Source of the DNA: an uncultured Clostridia bacterium
Lineage (GTDB): Bacteria > Bacillota > Clostridia > Monoglobales > Monoglobaceae
Direction of reading: 5' to 3'
Assembly: GCA_945878965.1 (NCBI GenBank)
Contig: CAMCUJ010000108.1
Coordinates: forward strand, 1-5,693
DNA: 5,693 bases
Part shown: positions 1 through 5,693 of the stretch, piece after piece
Layout: every line of letters starts with the position of its first letter
Numbering within the stretch: position 1 is the first letter of the stretch
The notes under the pieces: model-generated
Seen by the model: only the letters and a program-made list of their open reading frames with translations
The model's database searches: none
Told to the model about the DNA's origin: nothing
Made by a program: the position numbers and the translations under genes

Positions 1-46
1 CATAGTTCTTGGAGAGGAACTCTAAAAACTACTATATTTATTATAC

Positions 47-52
47 GAGGAG
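47..52 (+). promoter_or_regulatory. Ribosome binding site deciding the UPF0182 start
   Basis: GAGGAG lies 7 nt before the ATG at 60, a standard Shine-Dalgarno placement. The same reading frame stays open back to a TTG at 9, but that TTG has no good Shine-Dalgarno sequence in the few bases available before it. The extra 17 residues it would add (rich in N, Y, R and S) do not resemble the start of a membrane protein. The ATG at 60 is therefore preferred. Confidence 0.8.
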
Positions 53-59
53 CGATTTT

Positions 60-2915
60 ATGAAAGAGTATGAGAATGAAAAATCGGGAAATCTGCTAAA
101 AAAAATAGCTTGGTGGGTAGTTTTAGCCGTATTATTGATTTTCGGAATAAGCTTTGCGGTTTCTTTGTTTTATGATTATACGGAATTTAAAGAAATAGGC
201 GAGGGGTATGCAAATGTTTTGTTCACCAATTTGTCTTTTAAGATATTCACTCAGCTTTTAGGTTTTGTTATTTTGTTTATTCTTATAAGCTGCAGTATAT
301 TCATATTAAGACGAAATCTTTTGTTAATGGGAGCGGAAAGCGGAATTTTAAGAAAAAGATTTATATTTATAGTTATAAGCTTTGTACTTTCGCTTATGCT
401 TTCGTCGATAATAAGCAGTGACTTATATACTAAGCTTTTAATGTTTTTAAACCCTAAATGGTTCGGAAAAAGTGACCCTATTTTTTCAAGAGATATAGGC
501 TATTATGTGTTCCAAAGACCGTTTTTATCATCGGTTATGGGAACTCTTATGACGGCATGGACCCTTATTACGGTTATTTCACTTCTTGCATATATGTTTT
601 TTGGAATGGTAAGAAGCGGATATACATTCCGTGAACTGTTTAAAGAAAAGCTTATATCGGTTCATAATATAATAAATATAGCGATACTTCTTTTAATAAA
701 CTGCGCAACCTACAGATTTAAAGCCGAGGAGCTTTTATATCAGAGCTTCGGAGATTTAAGCGGAGCGGGATATACCGACATAAACATATGGCTCAGGTAT
801 TATAATGTGGTTCCGTATTTGATTATAGTTATCGCAATAGCGGCTATTATATTCGCATTCAGAGGCAACTTTAAGTTTGCGGCACTTTCTATTGCACTGT
901 TCCCGTGCTTTTGGGCGGTTATGGGAATTACTGCAATAATAACTCAGACTATGGTTGTTGCGCCTAATGAGGTTTTAAGGGAAAGTAAATATATTGAGTA
1001 TAATATTGATTATACAAAGTCTGCGTACGGACTTGATAACACAAAGGAAAATATATTTTCTGTAGATAATGATTTGTCTGCCTTGTCTATTGAAGAAAAT
1101 CAGGAAACCATAAATAATATAAGAATTTTGGATCTTTCTGCAAACCTTACTGTTTTAAATCAGATTCAAGGCATAAGAAATTATTATAGATTTTATGAAA
1201 CAGATATAATTCCATATACAATAAACGGACAAAAGACAGCGATTGCGATTACACCCCGTGAAATAGTAAAGGATAATTTGAGCGATACTGCCAACACCTA
1301 TATAAATAAAAAGCTGAGATATACGCACGGCTTCGGAGTTGCGGCTAATGCAATTAACCGTGTTTCATCGCAGGGACAGCCGGAGTTTTTGATTAAGGAT
1401 ATTCCGCCTAAATCAGCAGATGAGTCACTTAATATAACTCAGCCGAGAATTTATTTCGGTGAGCTTACCAATGATTATGTAATAGTTAATAATTCAAAGT
1501 ATAAGGAGCTTGATTATTCCGAGGGACAGGAGGACATTGAGTTCTCTTATGATGGAAAGGCAGGGATTAAGCTTAATTTTCTTAACCGTGTAATGTTTGC
1601 GGCAAAATATGCGGATTTTCGCTTGCTTATTTCAGACCTTGTGAGTTCGGATAGTAAAATTCTTTTAAACAGAAATATAACCGAGCGAGTTAAAAAGGTT
1701 GCACCGTTTTTGAAATATGATAATGACCCGTATATGATAATTGATGAAAACGGCAGACTTAAGTGGATTATTGATGCATATACAACTACATCAAAGTATC
1801 CGTATTCACAGAGTATGGGCGAATTCAATTATATAAGAAACTCGGTAAAGGTTATGATTGATGCTTATGACGGAGATGTGAATTTCTATATTATAGATGA
1901 AACAGATCCGATTATTCAGGCATATAAGAGTATTTATCCTACATTATTTACTGATAGTGATTTGCCGAAGGCACTTATGGAGAATTGTAAGTATCCGGAG
2001 TATCTGTTTTCTGTAAAAGCTCAGATTTTCACAAAGTATCATGTAAGCAGCCCTACAGCATTTTATAATAAGAATGATTTGTGGGTGATTGCAAAGGAAA
2101 AGTATGGTGTTTCAAATGAAGTAAGAGATATTGCACCGTATTATAATATGATGAGGATAGAAGACGGCGGAGAAAACGAGCTTCTTCTAACAATTCCGTA
2201 TACTTTAAGCAATAAGGATAATATGGTTGCATGGCTTGCAGTCAGAAATGATTGGGATAACTACGGTGATTTGGTAGTTTATAAATTCCCGAAGGACATT
2301 AATATTTACGGACCTATGCAGATTGAGAACCGTATAAATTCCGATACGGAGATTTCAAAGGGTCTTGCTCTTTGGAGTCAAGGCGGTTCAAAAGTAATTC
2401 GAGGAAATATGATGGTTGTGCCTGTGGGAAATTCCATACTTTATGTTGAGCCTCTTTATATGACTACGAATAACGACTCCAATCTTCCCGAGCTTAAACA
2501 GGTAATTGTAGCTTACGGAGAAAAAATAGTTATGAGAAATACGCTTCTTGAGGCAATATATGCACTTATAGATAAATCCGCTCCGCAAAGCAGTGAGGAT
2601 GAATTGTCACAGTTTATTGTTGATTTAAGTGAGGATGAAATTTTAACAAAGATAGTTGATGACTTTAATACCGTTCAAGAGGCATCAAAGCAAGGAGATT
2701 GGAAAAAGTTCGGCGAGGCTATGCAGGAGCTTGGGGAGAGTATCTCTGAAATAGAAAAACGAAAAAATCAGAATTATTCGGAGGAAAATGCTTCGGAAAA
2801 TGAAAGCGGTGCTTCACAGCAGAACAATAACGGGTACAATACTATGAACGGTTTAGACAATTCCGGTGCGGAAAATAATTTTAATATCAGTGAAAATAAC
2901 GAAAATTTAAATTAG
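60..2915 (+). CDS. UPF0182 family (COG1615-type) integral membrane protein
   Basis: This encodes a 951-residue protein of the UPF0182 family, whose biochemical role is not established; the length is normal for the family. Seven hydrophobic segments are visible near residues 17-38, 60-83, 101-120, 158-183, 202-217, 251-268 and 272-298. Basic loops (RRN and RKR between segments 2 and 3, RSGYTFRELFKEK after 4, RGNFK between 6 and 7) fit a cytoplasmic N-terminus. By inference, residues from about 300 to the end face outside. Family-type motifs include YYVFQRPF (148-155), YTHGFGV (421-427), WIIDAYTTTSKYPYS (569-583), NYIRNSVKVMIDAYDG (590-605), GPMQIENRIN (751-760) and LWSQGGSKVIRGN followed by a VEPLY block (771-800). 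The last 50 or so residues are a low-complexity tail rich in N, S and E. The frame is intact, and no catalytic residues are recognised. It lies upstream of the ylxM-ffh cluster, separated by that cluster's own promoter. Confidence 0.9.
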   Translation: MKEYENEKSGNLLKKIAWWVVLAVLLIFGISFAVSLFYDYTEFKEIGEGYANVLFTNLSFKIFTQLLGFVILFILISCSIFILRRNLLLMGAESGILRKRFIFIVISFVLSLMLSSIISSDLYTKLLMFLNPKWFGKSDPIFSRDIGYYVFQRPFLSSVMGTLMTAWTLITVISLLAYMFFGMVRSGYTFRELFKEKLISVHNIINIAILLLINCATYRFKAEELLYQSFGDLSGAGYTDINIWLRYYNVVPYLIIVIAIAAIIFAFRGNFKFAALSIALFPCFWAVMGITAIITQTMVVAPNEVLRESKYIEYNIDYTKSAYGLDNTKENIFSVDNDLSALSIEENQETINNIRILDLSANLTVLNQIQGIRNYYRFYETDIIPYTINGQKTAIAITPREIVKDNLSDTANTYINKKLRYTHGFGVAANAINRVSSQGQPEFLIKDIPPKSADESLNITQPRIYFGELTNDYVIVNNSKYKELDYSEGQEDIEFSYDGKAGIKLNFLNRVMFAAKYADFRLLISDLVSSDSKILLNRNITERVKKVAPFLKYDNDPYMIIDENGRLKWIIDAYTTTSKYPYSQSMGEFNYIRNSVKVMIDAYDGDVNFYIIDETDPIIQAYKSIYPTLFTDSDLPKALMENCKYPEYLFSVKAQIFTKYHVSSPTAFYNKNDLWVIAKEKYGVSNEVRDIAPYYNMMRIEDGGENELLLTIPYTLSNKDNMVAWLAVRNDWDNYGDLVVYKFPKDINIYGPMQIENRINSDTEISKGLALWSQGGSKVIRGNMMVVPVGNSILYVEPLYMTTNNDSNLPELKQVIVAYGEKIVMRNTLLEAIYALIDKSAPQSSEDELSQFIVDLSEDEILTKIVDDFNTVQEASKQGDWKKFGEAMQELGESISEIEKRKNQNYSEENASENESGASQQNNNGYNTMNGLDNSGAENNFNISENNENLN

Positions 2916-2949
2916 TCTAAAATAATTCTGATTAATTTTAAAAAAACTA

Positions 2950-2978
2950 TTGACAAAACTAAAAATATAGGTTAAAAT
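2950..2978 (+). promoter_or_regulatory. Sigma-A type promoter for the ylxM-ffh cluster
   Basis: TTGACA at 2950-2955 is a perfect -35 box. TAAAAT at 2973-2978 matches the TATAAT -10 box at five of six positions. The spacer is exactly 17 bp. Transcription would start at about 2984-2986, some 60 nt before the ylxM ATG. It sits 34 bp after the UPF0182 stop codon in a gene-free gap, which fits a start point for ylxM, ffh and the genes beyond. The start site itself is inferred. Confidence 0.8.
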
Positions 2979-2981
2979 CGT

Positions 2982-3018
2982 ATGGTGTAAAGGTTAAATA
3001 CTTTACACCATCTTTTTT
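2982..3018 (+). terminator. Perfect 11-bp inverted repeat plus T-run at the promoter start site
   Basis: ATGGTGTAAAG (2982-2992) and CTTTACACCAT (3001-3011) are exact reverse complements around an 8-nt loop. One base (C3012) and six T follow (3013-3018). In RNA this has the form of an intrinsic terminator, and it could end transcripts reading through from the UPF0182 gene. It also begins at or within a few bases of the predicted start site of the promoter just upstream. It could therefore instead be an attenuator, a 5'-terminal stabilising stem-loop, or a DNA operator for an unidentified repressor. The repeat is seen directly; the choice among these roles is open. Confidence 0.7.
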
Positions 3019-3044
3019 AAGTTACTATTTGTGAGGAAAACGTA

Positions 3045-3431
3045 ATGGATAAGGCAATGGATAAAAATGTGGAAATATCATTATTACTTAGCTTTTATTC
3101 AAGTATGCTGACCTCAAAGCAGGCAGAGGCGGCAAGTTTATATTATAATCAGGACTTTTCGCTTTCGGAAATAAGTGAGAATACGGGAATTACAAGACAG
3201 GGAGTCAGAGATAGTATAAAGCGAGCTGAGAATACGCTTTATGATATAGAGAACAGACTCGGTCTTATGAAAAAATTTTTAAAGATTAAATCAAGACTTT
3301 CGGATATTGACGATATGCTTAAGGATATTGAAACTGAGATAACAAAGTCAAAGAACGATAGTTCTTTAAAAACAATTGAAAAGATTAAGAATATCAAGGA
3401 TATAATGAAAGAGATAAACGACAGTTATTGA
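3045..3431 (+). CDS. ylxM: YlxM-family putative DNA-binding protein, SRP-associated
   Basis: This is a 128-residue protein of the YlxM/UPF0122 family, encoded just before ffh in many Firmicutes. Residues about 23-66 form a helix-turn-helix like sigma-70 region 4, running from LTSKQAEAASLYY through LSEISENTGITRQGV to a likely recognition helix at about 50-62. Residues about 65-126 are charged and helical, possibly a coiled coil; this tail makes the protein slightly longer than the roughly 110 residues usual for the family. The start at 3045 is supported by GTGAGGA at 3031-3037. A second in-frame ATG at 3057 lies too far from it. It is the first gene after the promoter at 2950 and ends 47 nt before ffh. 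YlxM has been linked to SRP function in some Gram-positive bacteria, but its exact role is not settled, and nothing here shows which nucleic acid it binds. Confidence 0.9.
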   Translation: MDKAMDKNVEISLLLSFYSSMLTSKQAEAASLYYNQDFSLSEISENTGITRQGVRDSIKRAENTLYDIENRLGLMKKFLKIKSRLSDIDDMLKDIETEITKSKNDSSLKTIEKIKNIKDIMKEINDSY

Positions 3432-3464
3432 TCTATAGAATCAGAGAAAGCAGTGCTTTAGGTT

Positions 3465-3470
3465 AAGGAG
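3465..3470 (+). promoter_or_regulatory. Ribosome binding site of ffh
   Basis: AAGGAG is placed 8 nt before the ATG at 3479. It gives ffh its own strong translation start after the 47-nt gap from ylxM. Confidence 0.85.
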
Positions 3471-3478
3471 TTGAGATA

Positions 3479-4834
3479 ATGGCATTTGAAAGCTTGGCGG
3501 AAAAATTGCAAAACACCTTTAAAAAGCTAAGAGGCAAGGGCAAGGTAAACGAAAAGGATATAAAAGAAGCAATGCGTGAAGTAAAGCTTGCTTTGCTTGA
3601 GGCAGATGTAAACTTCAAGGTTGTAAAAAACTTTATAAGTGATTTGTCCGGAAGACTTGTAGGTGTTGAGGTTTTAGAGTCGCTTACGCCTGCTCAGCAG
3701 ATAATAAAAATAGTAAATGAAGAACTTATAGCATTAATGGGCGGAGAGGCTGAAAAGCTCAATATTTCGTCTAAGCCTCCGACAATAATTATGATGTCGG
3801 GACTGCAGGGAGCCGGAAAAACCACAACTGCCGCAAAGCTTGGCGGACTTCTTAAGAAACAGGGAAAACGACCGCTTCTTTGTGCGTGTGACGTATACCG
3901 TCCGGCGGCTGTTAAACAGCTTCAGGTAGTGGGAAATCAGCTTGGACTTCCTGTTTTTGCGATTGAGGACAGCAAAAATCCTGTTGAAATTGCAAAAAAA
4001 GGTTTGGAACACGCAAAGCTGCATTCAAATGACATATTTATAATAGATACAGCAGGTCGACTTCATATAGATGAAGAGCTTATGAATGAGCTTAAGGAGA
4101 TTAAGGCGGAGCTTAACCCTACAGAAATTCTTCTTGTAGTCGATGCAATGACGGGACAGGATGCTGTAAACGTTGCCGAAGCCTTTAATAAGGAGCTTGA
4201 GGTTGACGGAGTGGTTTTAACTAAGCTTGACGGCGACACAAGAGGCGGTGCGGCTCTTTCGGTTCGTGCGGTTACAAATAAGCCGATTAAGTTCTGCGGA
4301 ATGGGCGAAAAGCTTACCGACCTTGAGGTTTTCCATCCCGAGAGAATGGCGTCAAGAATTTTGGGTATGGGCGATATGCTTAGTCTTATAGAAAAAGCCG
4401 AAGAGGCTTTTGATATGAAAAAGGCAGCGGAGCTTGAAAAGAAAATAAGGACTCAGAATTTTACTTACAGTGATTTCTTAGACCAAATTCAGCAGATGAA
4501 GAATTTAGGTCCTATGTCGCAGATTATAGGAATGATTCCCGGAATAGATGCGAAAGCACTTAAGAATACGCAGATAGATGACAGAAAGATGCTTCGTATC
4601 GAGGCTATTATAACTTCAATGACGCCAAGGGAAAGAGATAATTTTGATAATCTTACTCCAAGCCGAAAGGCGAGAATTGCAAAGGGCAGCGGAACCTCTG
4701 TTTCGGAGGTTAATCTGCTTGTAAAACAGTTCGAGCAGATGCAGAAGATGCTTAAGCAGTTTTCCGGCGGCGGCAAGAAAAAGGGGCTTTTAGGTCAGAT
4801 GAAGCGCGGCGGAAAAATGAAATTTCCGTTTTAG
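3479..4834 (+). CDS. ffh: Signal recognition particle GTPase Ffh (SRP54)
   Basis: Ffh binds the 4.5S/scRNA-type SRP RNA and signal peptides emerging from the ribosome. With its receptor FtsY it delivers membrane and secreted proteins to the Sec translocon. The 451-residue length is normal. The N domain covers about 1-90, with ALLEADVN at 38-45. The G domain has the P-loop GLQGAGKTTT (108-117), DVYRPAA (138-144), DTAGR (190-194), TKLDGDTRGGAAL (248-260) and the closing GMGEK (274-278). The methionine-rich M domain follows from about 295. It includes the finger-loop region near MKNLGPMSQIIGMIPG (340-355) and the RNA-binding helices around SGTSVSEVNLLVKQFEQM (404-421). The C-terminus is a basic G/K-rich tail ending KFPF. 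All GTPase motifs are intact. No SRP RNA gene or ftsY is seen in this window. The gene is probably co-transcribed with ylxM. Confidence 0.98.
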   Translation: MAFESLAEKLQNTFKKLRGKGKVNEKDIKEAMREVKLALLEADVNFKVVKNFISDLSGRLVGVEVLESLTPAQQIIKIVNEELIALMGGEAEKLNISSKPPTIIMMSGLQGAGKTTTAAKLGGLLKKQGKRPLLCACDVYRPAAVKQLQVVGNQLGLPVFAIEDSKNPVEIAKKGLEHAKLHSNDIFIIDTAGRLHIDEELMNELKEIKAELNPTEILLVVDAMTGQDAVNVAEAFNKELEVDGVVLTKLDGDTRGGAALSVRAVTNKPIKFCGMGEKLTDLEVFHPERMASRILGMGDMLSLIEKAEEAFDMKKAAELEKKIRTQNFTYSDFLDQIQQMKNLGPMSQIIGMIPGIDAKALKNTQIDDRKMLRIEAIITSMTPRERDNFDNLTPSRKARIAKGSGTSVSEVNLLVKQFEQMQKMLKQFSGGGKKKGLLGQMKRGGKMKFPF

Positions 4835-4912
4835 TGTGTAATTAATATGATAAAATTAAGCTTTATGGCTTGTTTTAATAAAACAAATTTGAAAAAATTA
4901 AATTAATATTTT

Positions 4913-4918
4913 GGAGGT
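4913..4918 (+). promoter_or_regulatory. Ribosome binding site deciding the rpsP start
   Basis: GGAGGT lies 7 nt before the ATG at 4926. A possible in-frame TTG at 4911 overlaps this site, so it cannot be the start. The protein then begins [11 protein letters not shown], as expected for S16. Confidence 0.9.
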
Positions 4919-4925
4919 TAAAAAA

Positions 4926-5168
4926 ATGGCAGTAAAAATTCGTTTAAGAAGAATGGGAGCTAAGAAGGCACCTTTCTATCGTGTAGTAGTAGCAGACTCA
5001 AGATATCCGAGAGATGGAAGATTCATTGAGCAGGTAGGTACTTACAATCCGCTAACAGAGCCTGCAACTGTAGAAATGGATGCAGAGAAGGTTAAAGCAT
5101 GGATAAAGAATGGTGCTCAGCCTACAGACACTGTAAAGCGTCTTCTTAAGAATAAGGGCATTATCTAA
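4926..5168 (+). CDS. rpsP: 30S ribosomal protein S16 (bS16)
   Basis: This is an 80-residue protein, a normal length for S16, which binds 16S rRNA and helps assembly of the small ribosomal subunit. The family's typical opening [20 protein letters not shown] (1-20) is present, followed by [18 protein letters not shown] (21-38), YNPLTEP (40-46) and the helical end [18 protein letters not shown] (57-74). The 91-nt gap from ffh is very AT-rich. I could not support a separate promoter or a GC-stem terminator in it, so read-through from ffh is the simplest view. The position between ffh and khpA matches other Firmicutes. Confidence 0.98.
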   Translation: MAVKIRLRRMGAKKAPFYRVVVADSRYPRDGRFIEQVGTYNPLTEPATVEMDAEKVKAWIKNGAQPTDTVKRLLKNKGII

Positions 5169-5187
5169 TTTTGTTTTGATTTGAATG

Positions 5188-5238
5188 ATACTGAAAACGG
5201 TAGTATGTGCTTTAGCGGTCTGCCGAATTCAGTATTTT
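5188..5238 (+). terminator. Two-helix hairpin followed by TTTT between rpsP and khpA
   Basis: ATACTGAA (5188-5195) pairs perfectly with TTCAGTAT (5228-5235). Inside, after a symmetric AA/AA internal loop, CGGTAG (5198-5203) pairs with CTGCCG (5220-5225), including one G-U pair. A small GC/GC closing stem with a TTTA loop (5209-5216) caps it. TTTT (5235-5238), then C and T, follows the stem. This is the shape of a weak intrinsic terminator or partial terminator in the 125-nt rpsP-khpA gap. It could also be a processing or stability element of the rpsP mRNA. The pairing is seen; the function is inferred. Confidence 0.6.
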
Positions 5239-5281
5239 CTCATATCAAGTAGTAAATGAATTGCAGGACTATAAAATTTTT

Positions 5282-5286
5282 AGGAG
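5282..5286 (+). promoter_or_regulatory. Ribosome binding site deciding the khpA start
   Basis: AGGAG lies 7 nt before the ATG at 5294. An in-frame TTG at 5261 would add 11 residues but lies upstream of this site and has no comparable Shine-Dalgarno sequence. The ATG start also gives the usual KhpA N-terminus, MKELLEFIAKSMV. Confidence 0.85.
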
Positions 5287-5293
5287 TTATATT

Positions 5294-5521
5294 ATGAAAG
5301 AGCTTTTAGAGTTTATAGCAAAATCTATGGTTTCAAAGCCTGATTCCGTAGTTATTGAAGAAATTAATGAAGAAAATATAATCACCCTTAAGCTTCACGT
5401 TGCTGAAGAAGATATGGGAAAGGTTATAGGAAAACAGGGCAGAATAGCAAAAGCTATAAGAACCGTTATTAAAGCGGCTGCCGTACACATCGATAAAAAG
5501 GTTATCGTTGAAATTGTGTAA
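5294..5521 (+). CDS. khpA: KH-domain RNA-binding protein KhpA (YlqC)
   Basis: This 75-residue protein is almost entirely one KH domain, as is normal for KhpA. The RNA-binding GxxG loop is seen as GKQG (46-49) within MGKVIGKQGRIAKAIRTVIK (41-60). It is preceded by the beta-strand region ENIITLKLHVAEED (27-40) and followed by the closing strand KKVIVEIV. In other Firmicutes KhpA pairs with KhpB (Jag/EloR) and affects RNA levels and cell elongation or division; that role is known for the family and not shown here. It follows rpsP as expected, but after a 125-nt gap containing a hairpin, so its expression may be lower than that of rpsP. Downstream, rimM and trmD, which often follow closely, do not begin in the remaining 172 nt. 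Confidence 0.95.
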   Translation: MKELLEFIAKSMVSKPDSVVIEEINEENIITLKLHVAEEDMGKVIGKQGRIAKAIRTVIKAAAVHIDKKVIVEIV

Positions 5522-5533
5522 AATTAACATTAT

Positions 5534-5622
5534 GGGGTTGTCGCATTGAAAAAGTGTTATTGTACAAGTCAGGGCATTATTGTATTCTGTACAGTAACAA
5601 ATAAATGTGATAGCCTCTTTTT
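5534..5622 (+). terminator. Large two-part hairpin with T-run after khpA
   Basis: An outer 14-bp helix joins GGGGTTGTCGCATT (5534-5547) to AATGTGATAGCCTC (5604-5617). An inner 12-bp helix joins TGTTATTGTACA (5555-5566) to TGTACAGTAACA (5588-5599). An internal loop of 7 and 4 nt lies between the helices, and the apical loop is 21 nt. Five T follow (5618-5622). All five non-Watson-Crick pairs are G-U in the + strand RNA. The simplest reading is an intrinsic terminator for the cluster ending at khpA. It is larger than a typical one, so a structured small RNA or a small inverted-repeat element is also possible. Confidence 0.65.
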
Positions 5623-5648
5623 GTTATGGTATATTCAAAATATAACTA

Positions 5649-5693
5649 AATCAAGATGTCCCCCGTATCTTAGGCGGCGGGTTCCACTTGATT
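5649..5693. repeat. GC-rich inverted repeat at window edge, possible mobile-element end
   Basis: AATCAAG (5649-5655) and CTTGATT (5687-5693) are exact inverted repeats and may extend past the window. The enclosed 32 bases are 20/32 G+C, well above the surrounding sequence. They hold an imperfect stem: CCC (5660-5662) with GGG (5679-5681), and CCG (5663-5665) with CGG (5675-5677), with C5678 bulged. An alternative pairing of AAGAT (5653-5657) with ATCTT (5667-5671) competes with it. Subterminal imperfect hairpins of this kind occur at ends of IS200/IS605-type elements, and TTGAT is a known target of one such element (ISDra2). No transposase is visible here. A terminator of a gene beyond the edge, or a REP-like repeat, is equally possible. 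Confidence 0.4.

Noticed and set aside
2..25. Possible tail of an upstream gene (frame 2 reads IVLGEEL then stop)
   Set aside because: Only seven codons are visible, which cannot support a gene or a family.
9..38. Possible promoter TTGGAG (9-14) and TATATT (33-38) with 18-bp spacing
   Set aside because: The -35 box is weak, and -10-like words are common in AT-rich DNA. The -10 would also lie only about 20 nt before the start codon.
1547..1828. Minus-strand open frame inside the UPF0182 gene, and similar antisense frames inside UPF0182 (2388-2588), ffh (3734-4024, 4489-4776) and khpA (5333-5530)
   Set aside because: All lie opposite well-supported genes, show no recognisable protein family and are explained by the coding pattern of the + strand.
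2919..2939. AT-only dyad AAAAT/ATTTT just after the UPF0182 stop
   Set aside because: The arms are short and imperfect with no GC in the stem, so it is not convincing as a terminator.
3447..3459. Small hairpin AAAGC-AGT-GCTTT before the ffh ribosome binding site
   Set aside because: A stem of only 5 bp does not cover the ribosome binding site and is easily explained by chance.
4846..4851. TATGAT as a -10 box for rpsP
   Set aside because: The sequence 17 bp upstream (TTTCCG) is a poor -35 box, so a separate rpsP promoter is not supported.
4870..4886. 17-nt palindrome TTGTTTTAATAAAACAA in the ffh-rpsP gap
   Set aside because: It is almost all A/T, has a 3-nt loop and no T-run after it. It is neither a credible terminator nor a recognised operator.
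5270..5277. TATAAAAT as a -10 box for khpA
   Set aside because: No -35 box lies at a proper distance, and it nearly abuts the ribosome binding site at 5282, leaving too little room for a leader.
5623..5646. Inverted repeat GTTAT/ATAAC between the two downstream dyads
   Set aside because: Only 5 bp of AT-rich pairing; expected by chance in this sequence.

Overview
The window looks like a low-GC Firmicutes chromosome, most likely Clostridia. The evidence is AT-rich sequence, strong GGAGG-type ribosome binding sites 7-8 nt before each ATG, and the gene order ylxM-ffh-rpsP-khpA on one strand. That order is the conserved Firmicutes signal-recognition-particle/ribosomal-protein cluster. Genus and species cannot be read from the sequence alone.

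Layout, all on the + strand: (1) 60-2915 is a large UPF0182 (COG1615-type) membrane protein with seven N-terminal membrane segments and a long predicted extracytoplasmic region. (2) 2916-3044 holds a near-consensus sigma-A promoter. A perfect 11-bp inverted repeat with a T-run starts almost at the predicted transcription start. (3) 3045-3431 ylxM, 3479-4834 ffh, 4926-5168 rpsP and 5294-5521 khpA follow in a row with gaps of 47, 91 and 125 nt. The rpsP-khpA gap contains a 48-nt two-helix hairpin followed by TTTT. (4) 5522-5693 has no gene that I can support. It holds a large two-part hairpin ending in a T-run, then a GC-rich inverted repeat at the window edge that may be the end or flank of a mobile element.

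How the genes fit together: Ffh is the GTPase of the signal recognition particle, which brings ribosomes making membrane proteins to the membrane. YlxM is its usual small helix-turn-helix neighbour. S16 is a small-subunit ribosomal protein. KhpA is a small KH-domain RNA-binding protein. They probably share a transcript from the promoter at 2950-2978, with RNA structures possibly lowering or ending transcription before and after khpA. The UPF0182 gene occupies the place where ftsY often lies in relatives. It is separated from the cluster by that promoter and hairpin, so a functional link is not shown.

The protein-coding content is ordinary core genome. The parts worth a second look are the four non-coding dyads. 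I see no clear new multi-gene system.
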